40,160 bases of DNA from Clostridia bacterium (GTDB lineage Bacteria; Bacillota_A; Clostridia; Oscillospirales; CAG-272). A program made the translations under genes and the position numbers. The notes below the pieces were generated by a model that made no database searches, was not told the DNA's origin, and saw nothing but the letters and a program-made list of their open reading frames with translations. Location: assembly GCA_017452945.1 (NCBI GenBank), contig JAFTLD010000068.1:1-40160 (forward strand), given 5' to 3'. Positions 33,535 through 40,160 of the stretch are shown here, piece after piece. Each line of letters starts with the position of its first letter. Position 1 is the stretch's first letter.

Positions 33535-33990
33535 TCAGTACAACCAACTCGACGGTACCAAAAACGTGTAAGGTGCAGTCACGACGGTATAGATGATCGC
33601 CAAGGTAAAACGCTGTTTTTTGTCCAGCTTGCGGAATGTTACAAAATAATTGAGCACAAAGATTAACGCAGCCGATATAAAAAGCGCGGGAACGGTCAAA
33701 TACGGTTCATCGCCCATACTTCCAACCTCAAAAACGATCATCAAAAGCAGCATGAACGCTGCACCGATTATATCGGACAACATACCAAACCCGAAAATTT
33801 GAAATATGTGTCGCTTATAGAAGCGCTTTTTTTCGCTGAACTTCAATACCGCCATACTGATAATCAATACAATACTGTCGATCAGAAAATTGCCGGGCAG
33901 GATGATCAACCACATCCACGGAAACATCAAAATCATCCAAAACGGGAACAACACGTTATACAATCTCACATCGTTTTTCTTGTCGTTCAT
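33535..33990 (-). CDS. Small integral membrane protein, 151 residues
   Basis: Four hydrophobic helices are seen (FPFWMILMFPWMWLIILPG, FLIDSIVLIISMAVL, MLSDIIGAAFMLLLMIVFEV, LTVPALFISAALIFVLNYF), plus a fifth near the end (FTLAIIYTVVTAPYTFLV). No family is recognised. AAGGAG lies eight bases before the ATG, and a promoter with 17-base spacing lies upstream, so it is a single-gene unit convergent with the beta-helix gene. Confidence 0.8.
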   Translation of the reverse strand: MNDKKNDVRLYNVLFPFWMILMFPWMWLIILPGNFLIDSIVLIISMAVLKFSEKKRFYKRHIFQIFGFGMLSDIIGAAFMLLLMIVFEVGSMGDEPYLTVPALFISAALIFVLNYFVTFRKLDKKQRFTLAIIYTVVTAPYTFLVPSSWLY

Positions 33991-34025
33991 ACCGGCAGCT
34001 CCTTTATCAAAATTTGCACGGTCTC

Positions 34026-34054
34026 ATTATAGCATCACCTCTCCTTGGAGTCAA
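34026..34054 (-). promoter_or_regulatory. Sigma-A promoter of the small membrane protein gene
   Basis: On the minus strand TTGACT (34049-34054) and TATAAT (34026-34031) are 17 bases apart. Confidence 0.75.
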
Positions 34055-34122
34055 CAAAAGCAGCTTGAATTTAATAAAAACTTAAGAATTGAAAACTTTT
34101 GGCACCAATACTTCAAAAGTCC

Positions 34123-34151
34123 TTGCTTTTTTGTCGGGAATTCGGTATAAT
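34123..34151 (+). promoter_or_regulatory. Sigma-A promoter of the ireB-ribF operon
   Basis: TTGCTT (34123-34128) and TATAAT (34146-34151) with a 17-base spacer. Transcription from about 34158 would exclude any start codon before 34158 and supports the ATG at 34186. Confidence 0.68.
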
Positions 34152-34185
34152 AATGTTAAGTATGAAAAGTTTAAGGAGCACCATC

Positions 34186-34386
34186 ATGAACGCAAAGGAA
34201 ATTCTGACCAAAGTATACAATTCTCTCAAAGAGGGTGGCTACAACCCGACCGCGCAGATCAGCGGTTACCTGCTCTCGGGCGATCCCACCTACGTCACCG
34301 ACGTGGACAGCGCACGTGCGCTGATCTGCTCGATCGATCGCGAGCAGCTGCTCTGTGAGCTGGTCAACGGCTATCTTGGCAACTGA
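34186..34386 (+). CDS. IreB-family (UPF0297) protein, short form
   Basis: The 66-residue protein matches the core of the IreB/UPF0297 family of Firmicutes: KEILTKVYNSLKEGGYNP, then QISGYLLSGDPTYVT and ALICSIDREQLLCELVNGYL. In enterococci IreB is a small regulator phosphorylated by the PASTA kinase IreK at N-terminal threonines, affecting cephalosporin resistance. Here about 20 N-terminal residues, including that phosphosite region, are absent, and the promoter lies where they would be encoded. AAGGAG precedes the ATG. The stop is one base before ribF. Usual partners (yqgF-ruvX, DUF1292) are not adjacent. Confidence 0.85.
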   Translation: MNAKEILTKVYNSLKEGGYNPTAQISGYLLSGDPTYVTDVDSARALICSIDREQLLCELVNGYLGN

Positions 34387-34387
34387 T

Positions 34388-35317
34388 ATGTCCGCAACAC
34401 TGATCGGCAAGGATCTTCACCCCTTATCCAAGCCAATTCCCTGCGTGCTGTGCCTTGGCAACTTTGACGGTGTGCATATCGCACACGCAATGCTTGCAGG
34501 GCAGGCAAAGCAGCTTGCAGAGCAGCTGGGTGTGACACCCGGTGCATTTTGCTTTTTCCGTCCCTCGGGGGATTACTTGGGGAAAGCTGCGCCTGCCCAT
34601 CTGACAAGTACCGCTCAAAAGCTTTCGCTTTTGTTTGAAGCGGGAGCCGAGATCGCGCTGGTTGCCTCGTTCCCTGCTTTGCGCGATCTGAGCGTGGATG
34701 AGTTTATCACATTTTTGAAGCAGCACGGTTGCGTTGGCGTGGTATGCGGCTATGATTTCCGCTTTGGCAAGGGGGCTGCAGGCAATGCAGATGCTTTGCT
34801 TGCACATTTTGGAGAAGAACGCACGGTCATTGTGCCGCCGCAAACGCTTCCCGACGGACGTCGCGTAGCCTCTGCCGCCATTCGTGAGCTGATCGGGCAA
34901 GGTGAGGTTGGACAGGCAGCAGCCATGCTGGGACGCCCTTGGTCGTTGGATGCAAGCGTCTGTCACGGCAAGCATTTGGGCTCTTCTTGGGGATTCCCTA
35001 CCGCCAATCAATATTTTCCACCGCGATCTGTTGTCCCCGCACACGGTGTTTATGCCGTGCGCTGCACGGTGGATGGGCAGACCTATGACGGTGTTGCCAA
35101 CGTGGGCGCACGCCCGACAACGGACGGCAGCGGCGCACGCGTGAACTGTGAGACCTATTTATTTGATTTTGAAGGCGACCTGTACGGCAAGGTCGTACAC
35201 ACCGCCTTTTATGCTTTTTTGCGCCCAGAACAAAAATTTGAAGACGCCTGTGCGCTTCGCGCTGCCATTGCACGCGATGCCGATACCGCACGCGCTTATT
35301 TTCAAAATCCGGAATAA
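34388..35317 (+). CDS. ribF: Bifunctional riboflavin kinase/FAD synthetase
   Basis: RibF converts riboflavin to FMN and then to FAD. The 309-residue protein has the N-terminal FAD-synthetase (nucleotidyltransferase) domain with CLGNFDGVHIAH (about residues 19-30), VVCGYDFRFGKGAAGN, and VASAAIRELIGQGEVGQAAAMLGRP, then the riboflavin-kinase domain with GFPTANQYFP, HGVYAVRC and GVANVGARPTTDGS. Length is normal. It starts one base after the ireB stop with only a weak ribosome site, so it is probably translationally coupled. Confidence 0.94.
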   Translation: MSATLIGKDLHPLSKPIPCVLCLGNFDGVHIAHAMLAGQAKQLAEQLGVTPGAFCFFRPSGDYLGKAAPAHLTSTAQKLSLLFEAGAEIALVASFPALRDLSVDEFITFLKQHGCVGVVCGYDFRFGKGAAGNADALLAHFGEERTVIVPPQTLPDGRRVASAAIRELIGQGEVGQAAAMLGRPWSLDASVCHGKHLGSSWGFPTANQYFPPRSVVPAHGVYAVRCTVDGQTYDGVANVGARPTTDGSGARVNCETYLFDFEGDLYGKVVHTAFYAFLRPEQKFEDACALRAAIARDADTARAYFQNPE

Positions 35318-35342
35318 ATACACAAAGAGAGGAGATATCGTT

Positions 35343-36677
35343 ATGAAAAAAGTATTCCCTCTCTTTCTTTGCGCACTGCTCTTGATGCTCGGAATTTTTC
35401 CCGTTCATGCAGATCACAGCGACGTGGTTGCCCTTGTGCCTCCGCCCGATACCTCACGTGCCTCGGCCGTATACGTCTATCACATCAACAGCGGTACGGT
35501 CATGGTGGATAAGAATATAGACACAGTACGATTCCCTGCTTCAACCGTCAAGATCATGTCGGGGCTGCTTGCCTGTCAGCTTTCTAAGGACAAGCTTGAC
35601 CAACAGATCACGATCACAAAAGAAATGCTGCAGGACATCGACGGCAGAGTAATGGGCCTTGAAGCGGGCGAAGTTGTCACCGTCAAGGATATGCTGTATG
35701 CAGGATTTTGCAGCGGATACAACGACGCTGTCTGTGTACTGGCTCACTCTCTTTGCGGCAGCATGGAAGATTTCGTACAGCAGATGAACCTGCAAGCCGC
35801 TGCACTGGGTGCATCACAGACCGTTTACACCAATCCCACGGGCTTGCATGATGACGCTATGGTCACCACCGCCGCGGACACCGCCAAGATCGCGCTTGCC
35901 GCAAACCAAAACACGCTTTATATGCAAATCACTTCAGCGGTCAAATACAAAATGCCCCCAACCAATCATTCCCAGGAGCGCACGCTGCATAACCGTAACA
36001 GTTTGATCTCCACGTATTACGGAATCGGTTATTTCAACGATGCCTGCCAAGGCATGAATGCAGGCAGCACCGATCAGGGCGGTTGGTGCACGGTTACAGT
36101 AGCAGAGCGCGAGGGAGATCGGTATCTTTGCGTGGTCATGGGTGCGGACGAGGATGAAAACTACATTTATTCCTATAAATATGCAAACGACCTTGTCAAC
36201 TGGGCTTGCAAATCCTTTGCCACAAGGCAGGTATTGGAGGCAGGACAGGCTACGGTCAAAATTCCTGTGGAGAACACGGGACTGTTCGGTCTTGAGCTGG
36301 ACGTTTGCGCCAAAGAGGCACTGACGGTTTATCTGCCGCGAGGCGCCTCGGAAGACGATCTGACGGTACGCTGCCATCTCAATCAGACCTCGCTTGACGC
36401 ACCCGTAAAAGCAGGGCAAACGGTGGGGATTATCACGGTTTATTACAAGGATACGCCGCTTGGCAGCGTGGATGGAATCGTGCTGGAGGATCATGCACGA
36501 AATCCCATCCTGCACGGCATTTCCCTGCTCTCGGATTACGTAACCAGCCGCGCCTTTGCGGCAACTGCCGTTTGCGCGGTTTTGCTGCTTGGCGGCTATT
36601 TCCTGTATATCTTTTCCGGAGGATCCGTTCGCCCCAAGCGCGGAAAATACACGCGCAGCAAGCACAACCGCTATTGA
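35343..36677 (+). CDS. DacF-like D-alanyl-D-alanine carboxypeptidase family protein with altered motifs
   Basis: The 444-residue protein has a signal peptide (MKKVFPLFLCALLLML...VHA), a peptidase S11 domain, a beta-rich domain, and a C-terminal membrane helix (about 408-428) followed by a basic tail. This layout is that of DacF/PBP5-type enzymes that trim D-Ala from peptidoglycan. The active-site Ser67-T-V-Lys70 is intact. The second motif reads S124-G-Y-N127 where S-x-N is expected, and the third reads N239-A-G in place of K-T-G (GMNAGSTDQGGWC). It may thus be a variant or catalytically weak enzyme. AGGAG lies upstream of the ATG; ribF ends 25 bases before. Confidence 0.85.
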   Translation: MKKVFPLFLCALLLMLGIFPVHADHSDVVALVPPPDTSRASAVYVYHINSGTVMVDKNIDTVRFPASTVKIMSGLLACQLSKDKLDQQITITKEMLQDIDGRVMGLEAGEVVTVKDMLYAGFCSGYNDAVCVLAHSLCGSMEDFVQQMNLQAAALGASQTVYTNPTGLHDDAMVTTAADTAKIALAANQNTLYMQITSAVKYKMPPTNHSQERTLHNRNSLISTYYGIGYFNDACQGMNAGSTDQGGWCTVTVAEREGDRYLCVVMGADEDENYIYSYKYANDLVNWACKSFATRQVLEAGQATVKIPVENTGLFGLELDVCAKEALTVYLPRGASEDDLTVRCHLNQTSLDAPVKAGQTVGIITVYYKDTPLGSVDGIVLEDHARNPILHGISLLSDYVTSRAFAATAVCAVLLLGGYFLYIFSGGSVRPKRGKYTRSKHNRY

Positions 36678-36702
36678 CTTGCTCCCACCCTTATGTTATA
36701 AT
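36674..36702 (+). promoter_or_regulatory. Sigma-A promoter of the Thy1-like gene
   Basis: TTGACT (36674-36679) and TATAAT (36697-36702), 17 bases apart. The -35 box overlaps the stop codon of the DacF-like gene. Confidence 0.78.
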
Positions 36703-36741
36703 AATCTCAATGATACGACAAGACTTGGAAAGAGGTATTTC

Positions 36742-37371
36742 ATGCTTAAAACAGAAAGAAGTGCGGTGATGAATCTTGAGGGCGCGATCCGCGGCGCGCG
36801 CAACCCCATGAACAGCTGGAACAGAATGGACAGCTACTATGACGATAACGGCAACTACATACTCGGTCCCAACGACCTGGATCTTGCCAAGAGATTGGCA
36901 CACGCAGGCAGCGATCACCGTAAATATCTGCGTCAGATCTTTGTCACGGTGGACATTACCGCACCGCTTTATTGGTGGAAGGAATTTGACACCTACAAGG
37001 TCGGCACCACCGCAAACTCCACCTCCACCATGCACAAGATCCATGCAAAGGAATTCTCCCGCGAGGATTTCTCCTGCGACAGACTGGACGAGGGCGGCCT
37101 TGCAGTGCTGGATAGCGTGATTGCATATCTTGAACAAGAGCGTCAAAAATTCCTTACCGATAAGAACGACAAGCAATCCTGGCACAACATGATCCAGATG
37201 TTGCCTTCCTCTTATAATCAGATGCGTACCGTCACGCTCAATTACGAAAATCTGATCAATATGTACTACGCGCGCCGCAATCATAAGCTGGCGGAATGGC
37301 ACGTACTGTGCGACTGGATCCTGTCTTTGCCTTACGCAAACGACTTGATTTGCATCAAAGATGAAAAATGA
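36742..37371 (+). CDS. Conserved hypothetical protein, possibly a divergent Thy1/ThyX-fold member
   Basis: The 209-residue protein belongs to a conserved Clostridial group without an assigned role. The C-terminal LPSSYNQMRTVTLNYENLINMYYARRNHKLAEWHVLCDWI looks like the ThyX segment LP-x-x-x-x-x-x-x-T-x-N-x-x-x-L-x-x-x-x-x-x-R-x-x-x-x-A-Q-x-E (shown here in pieces: LPSSYN, TVTLNYENL, YYARRNHKLAEW). The middle YWWKEFDTYKVGTTANSTST occupies the place of the ThyX RHR motif but lacks its residues. Thus it may share the FAD-dependent thymidylate synthase fold without that chemistry. ATG 36742 follows AAAGAGG; ATG 36769 is an alternative. It has its own promoter and terminator. Confidence 0.7.
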   Translation: MLKTERSAVMNLEGAIRGARNPMNSWNRMDSYYDDNGNYILGPNDLDLAKRLAHAGSDHRKYLRQIFVTVDITAPLYWWKEFDTYKVGTTANSTSTMHKIHAKEFSREDFSCDRLDEGGLAVLDSVIAYLEQERQKFLTDKNDKQSWHNMIQMLPSSYNQMRTVTLNYENLINMYYARRNHKLAEWHVLCDWILSLPYANDLICIKDEK

Positions 37372-37405
37372 CGGATATTTAGATCGATTCTTGCATAATT
37401 TTGGA

Positions 37406-37440
37406 AAATCTCTCCGAATTTTCGGAGAGATTTTTATTTT
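37406..37440 (+). terminator. Terminator of the Thy1-like gene
   Basis: AATCTCTCCGA/TCGGAGAGATT stem (within 37406-37433) is followed by TTTATTTTTTT. It lies 35 bases past the stop. Confidence 0.88.
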
Positions 37441-37454
37441 TTTGCAATTTGCTA

Positions 37455-37483
37455 TTGACAGAACTTTCATTTAGTGATACAAT
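37455..37483 (+). promoter_or_regulatory. Sigma-A promoter of serC-serA
   Basis: TTGACA (37455-37460) and TACAAT (37478-37483) with a 17-base spacer. The leader of about 37 bases ends with CGGAGG before serC; no riboswitch is seen. Confidence 0.78.
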
Positions 37484-37526
37484 AGCTTTATCTTGTTAAA
37501 GTCCTTAAAAATCGGAGGTATTCATT

Positions 37527-38618
37527 ATGAACAGAGTGTACAATTTTTCCGCAGGTCCTTCCATGCTGCCCCTTCCCGTGCTCGAACGCGCACAGGCTGA
37601 GCTGCTCTGTTATGGCGAGAGCGGTATGTCGGTTATGGAAATGAGCCATCGCTCTGCCGACTACATGCAGATCATCCAAAAAGCCGAAGCGGATCTTCGC
37701 AAGCTCATGCAGATCCCCGATAACTATAAGGTGCTGTTCTTGCAGGGCGGTGCCTCTACCCAGTTCGCATCCGTTCCGCTGAACCTGATGGGCAATTCCA
37801 AAAAGGCTGATTACGTAGTATCCGGCCAGTTCTCGGAAAAGGCTTACAAGGAAGCGCTGCGCATGGGATTTGATGCAAAGTGCATTGCAAGCTCCAAGCC
37901 CGACACATTTTCCTACATTCCCGCATTTACTAAGGATGACGTGCGTCCCGATGCGGCTTACGTACACGTATGCTACAACAATACTATCTTCGGTACCAAG
38001 TTCCCCGAAGTACCCGATACCGGTGACGTGCCGCTGGTAGCCGACATGTCCTCCTGCATTCTCTCCGAGCCCGTGGACGTTTCCAAGTTCGGCGTGATCT
38101 ACGCAGGTGCACAAAAAAACATGGCTCCCGCAGGACTTACCGTGGTCATCGTACGCGAGGATCTGCTTGACCGTGCGCTGCCCGGTATCCCCACTATGCT
38201 GGAATGGAAGGTCATGGCTGAAAACGACTCCATGTACAACACCCCTCCCTGCTACGCGATCTACATGGCAGGTCTGGTTTACGAGTATCTTTTGGAGATC
38301 GGCGGTCTTGATGCCATTGCAAAGATCAACTACGAAAAGGCAGACATGCTTTACGATTATCTCGACTCCACCGATTATTATATCACGCATGCGCAGCCTG
38401 CTTACCGTTCGATCATGAACGTGACCTTCAAGACGGGTGACGAGGCGCTGGATAAGAAATTCGCCTCCGAAGCTGCCAAGGCAGGCTTTAAGAACCTCAA
38501 GGGACACCGCTCGGTGGGCGGTATGCGTGCATCCATCTATAACGCAATGCCCACGCAAGGCATTATTGATCTGATTGCCTTTATGAAAAAGTTTGAAGCT
38601 GAAAATCCCAAGAATTGA
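37527..38618 (+). CDS. serC: Phosphoserine aminotransferase
   Basis: SerC transfers an amino group from glutamate to 3-phosphohydroxypyruvate, the second step of serine synthesis, and also serves pyridoxal phosphate synthesis in some bacteria. The 363-residue class V aminotransferase shows the N-terminal NFSAGPSMLP, MEMSHRS, FLQGGASTQFA, VADMSSCILS and the PLP lysine in YAGAQKNMAPAG, and the C-terminal GHRSVGGMRASIYNAMP. Length is normal. serA follows after 12 bases in the same transcript. Confidence 0.96.
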   Translation: MNRVYNFSAGPSMLPLPVLERAQAELLCYGESGMSVMEMSHRSADYMQIIQKAEADLRKLMQIPDNYKVLFLQGGASTQFASVPLNLMGNSKKADYVVSGQFSEKAYKEALRMGFDAKCIASSKPDTFSYIPAFTKDDVRPDAAYVHVCYNNTIFGTKFPEVPDTGDVPLVADMSSCILSEPVDVSKFGVIYAGAQKNMAPAGLTVVIVREDLLDRALPGIPTMLEWKVMAENDSMYNTPPCYAIYMAGLVYEYLLEIGGLDAIAKINYEKADMLYDYLDSTDYYITHAQPAYRSIMNVTFKTGDEALDKKFASEAAKAGFKNLKGHRSVGGMRASIYNAMPTQGIIDLIAFMKKFEAENPKN

Positions 38619-38630
38619 TAGGAGTTCCCC

Positions 38631-39779
38631 ATGAAAAATATTCAACTGCTCAATAAAATTGCCAAGGTAGGCCTTTCCAAGCTGCCTGCCGATTACGTCG
38701 TTGCCGACACTATGGATGCCCCCGACGGCATCATGGTGCGCTCTGCCGTCATGCACGACATGCCCCTGCCCGAGTCCCTTTTGGCCGTTGCACGTGCAGG
38801 CGCAGGCGTCAACAACATTCCGCTTGACAAGTGTGCCGATGCGGGCATCGTGGTATTCAACACCCCCGGTGCAAACGCCAACGGTGTCAAGGAGCTGACA
38901 ATTTGCGCACTTTTGCTGGCTGCCAGAAACATTGTGGGCGGCATTAACTGGGCGCAGTCACTGGATCCCGCCACCGACGTGGCAAAGGCCGTGGAAAAGG
39001 GCAAATCCGCCTTTGCAGGCACCGAGCTGCGCGGCAAGACCTTGGGCGTTGTGGGTCTTGGTGCAATTGGCGGTATGGTTGCCAACACAGCCCTCGCCCT
39101 TGGCATGAACGTGGTCGGCTGCGATCCCTTCCTGTCGGTCGATGCCGCATGGCATCTGGATCCCAGAATCGTCAAGGCTGCTACCTTTGACGAGCTGTTT
39201 GCCACTGCCGATTATCTCTCCCTGCACGTCCCTGCAACCAAGGACACCAAGGGTATGGTCAATGCCGCTTCGATTGCAACCATGAAGGACGGTGCTAAGA
39301 TCATCAACCTTGCACGCGCAGACCTTGTCGTGGCTTCAGACGTGATCGCTACACTGGAATCGGGTAAGCTTTCTGCTTACGTCACCGACTTCCCCACCCC
39401 CGAGCTGATCGGTGTGAAGGGCGCGGTCACCATTCCGCACTTGGGTGCTTCTACCGAGGAAAGCGAAGACAACTGTGCCGTCATGGCAGCAGAGCAGCTG
39501 GCTGATTATTTAGAAAACGGCAATATTGTCAACAGCGTCAACTTCCCTGCACTTTCCATGCCGCGTACGGGCGAGAGCCGCGTTTGCGTGCTGCATAAGA
39601 ACATCCCCAACGTCATAGCAACCCTTTCGGCAGCCATTTCGGCCAAGGGACACAACATCGAAAATATGGCAAGCAAATCCAAGGGCGACTACGCCTACAC
39701 CATGTTTGACATTTCGGGTACTATGTGTCCTTGCGAGATGAGCGGACTTGAAGGCGTGCTGCGCGTCAGATGTATTTAA
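38631..39779 (+). CDS. serA: D-3-phosphoglycerate dehydrogenase with ACT domain
   Basis: SerA oxidises 3-phosphoglycerate with NAD, the first committed step of serine synthesis. The 382-residue protein has a split substrate domain, the Rossmann motif GVVGLGAIGGMVAN, the catalytic Arg in IINLARADLV, the glutamate region, and His in TIPHLGASTEESE. A C-terminal ACT domain (about residues 315-382, VCVLHKNIPNVIATLSAAIS...) probably provides feedback by serine. This short form is typical of Bacteroidales and Clostridia. AGGAG precedes the ATG; it is in an operon with serC. No serB is seen in the window. Confidence 0.95.
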   Translation: MKNIQLLNKIAKVGLSKLPADYVVADTMDAPDGIMVRSAVMHDMPLPESLLAVARAGAGVNNIPLDKCADAGIVVFNTPGANANGVKELTICALLLAARNIVGGINWAQSLDPATDVAKAVEKGKSAFAGTELRGKTLGVVGLGAIGGMVANTALALGMNVVGCDPFLSVDAAWHLDPRIVKAATFDELFATADYLSLHVPATKDTKGMVNAASIATMKDGAKIINLARADLVVASDVIATLESGKLSAYVTDFPTPELIGVKGAVTIPHLGASTEESEDNCAVMAAEQLADYLENGNIVNSVNFPALSMPRTGESRVCVLHKNIPNVIATLSAAISAKGHNIENMASKSKGDYAYTMFDISGTMCPCEMSGLEGVLRVRCI

Positions 39780-39791
39780 TACAAGCTATAA

Positions 39792-39819
39792 GGGACGGAT
39801 TTCATTCCGTCCCCTTTTT
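39792..39819 (+). terminator. Terminator of serC-serA
   Basis: GGGACGGA/TCCGTCCC stem (39792-39799 with 39806-39813) followed by CTTTTTA, 12 bases past the serA stop. Confidence 0.88.
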
Positions 39820-39868
39820 ATGTCATGATCTACCGATGCATCCTCAAGCGCATCCTGAGCGAAGGAGA

Positions 39869-39973
39869 ATTTCACCGCAAAGCGGTGAAATGAAACGAAG
39901 TCGAAGTTTTGCGGAACGGATATTTCGCAGCACATGACTGCGAAATGCAGTGGAGCAAAACCGCCGCAGGCGG
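39869..39973. repeat. Cluster of three intergenic palindromes
   Basis: Hairpins ATTTCACCGC-AAA-GCGGTGAAAT (39869-39891), ATTTCGCAG/CTGCGAAAT (39922-39930, 39938-39946) and CCGCC-GCA-GGCGG (39961-39973) follow one another between serA and the transposase remnant. No gene is supported in 39820-40060. Confidence 0.6.
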
Positions 39974-40060
39974 GATCTCCGATGAGTTTCCTCAACGTCT
40001 GCTCAGCCTTGGTTACATCTTGTAGACCAACTATAAAAAGTCAATAGGTTTAAGTGAAAA

Positions 40061-40160
40061 TTATTCAGAAAAAACGGTGCCGTTTTTTTCGAGAGAAAAG
40101 ATGACTCTGACGAGCTTTTTGGCAACATGAGAGGTGGCAACATTAAAGTGCTTACCTTCG
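40061..40160 (-). mobile_element. 3' end of an IS110-type transposase gene (cut by the window edge)
   Basis: On the minus strand the last 32 codons of a gene run in from the right edge and stop at 40061: EGKHFNVATSHVAKKLVR followed by VIFSLEKNGTVFSE. This matches the usual C-terminus of IS110-family (Transposase_20) proteins, which end in a G-K-x-x-x-V-A-x-x-x-x-A-x-K-L helix. The rest of the element is outside the window. The end of the element and any flanking target are not defined; the noncoding stretch after the stop might hold one end of the element. Confidence 0.62.

Noticed and set aside
37484..37526. Possible serine or glycine riboswitch before serC
   Set aside because: The leader is only about 40 bases and lacks any conserved riboswitch elements.
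37488..38756. Long minus-strand frame opposite serC
   Set aside because: Antisense to a clear phosphoserine aminotransferase and without its own start signals.
39786..39995. Short minus-strand frame after serA
   Set aside because: It reads through the serA terminator and three palindromes and shows no protein features.

Overview
The window looks like a chromosomal segment of an uncultured gut-type Clostridia (Bacillota) bacterium. This rests on an IreB-family protein, sigma-A promoters with 17-base spacers, strong AAGGAGG-like ribosome binding sites, a YtrA-type GntR/ABC operon, a BspA-like leucine-rich repeat lipoprotein, a TerB-N/BrxD-like/Lhr-like operon of the kind seen in Firmicutes, and many GC-rich palindromic intergenic repeats. 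No rRNA or tRNA gene was seen. The genetic code is standard.

Region by region. Positions 1-300 hold a MITE-like element with long inverted repeats. 499-4177 (minus) carries a GH79 glycosidase and a frameshifted GH51 arabinofuranosidase. 4351-7799 (plus) is a three-gene operon: a MerR regulator with a large tandem C-terminal domain, an alpha/beta-hydrolase-like lipoprotein and a gingipain-like (C25) lipoprotein. Its promoter has a 19-base spacer containing a dyad. 7916-9088 holds a paralogous MerR gene with its own 19-base-spacer promoter and a different dyad. 9191-12111 has small orphan/membrane proteins and a MutS-type ATPase. 12269-15276 (minus) pairs a variant glycerophosphodiesterase with a GH78 rhamnosidase. 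15501-18194 is housekeeping (ychF, trmB, truB), followed by a leucine-rich repeat lipoprotein (18271-19593).

19719-21956 (minus) is a GntR regulator, ABC ATPase and permease operon behind a 9-bp tandem repeat. 22053-23030 is a segment bounded by imperfect inverted repeats that carries an AT-rich GNAT acetyltransferase and a palindrome array. 23030-24236 holds nrdR and a Cys-rich membrane protein. 24713-29994 (minus) is an operon encoding a TerB-N protein, a BrxD-like P-loop ATPase and an Lhr-like helicase, probably a defence or DNA-processing module. Divergent from it is a 1,099-residue beta-helix (GH28-like) protein. 34186-36677 is ireB-ribF-DacF-like. 36742-37371 is a possible divergent Thy1/ThyX-fold protein. 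37527-39779 is serC-serA. The right edge enters the 3' end of an IS110-type transposase.

The glycosidases GH79, GH51, GH78 and GH28-like all lack signal peptides, which fits intracellular breakdown of imported pectin or rhamnogalacturonan-type oligosaccharides, although no transporter for them lies in the window. The most unusual features are: GTAGGGG palindromic repeats captured in frame inside both the TerB-N and BrxD-like genes; the paired MerR circuits with divergent operators; and the inverted-repeat-bounded acetyltransferase segment.
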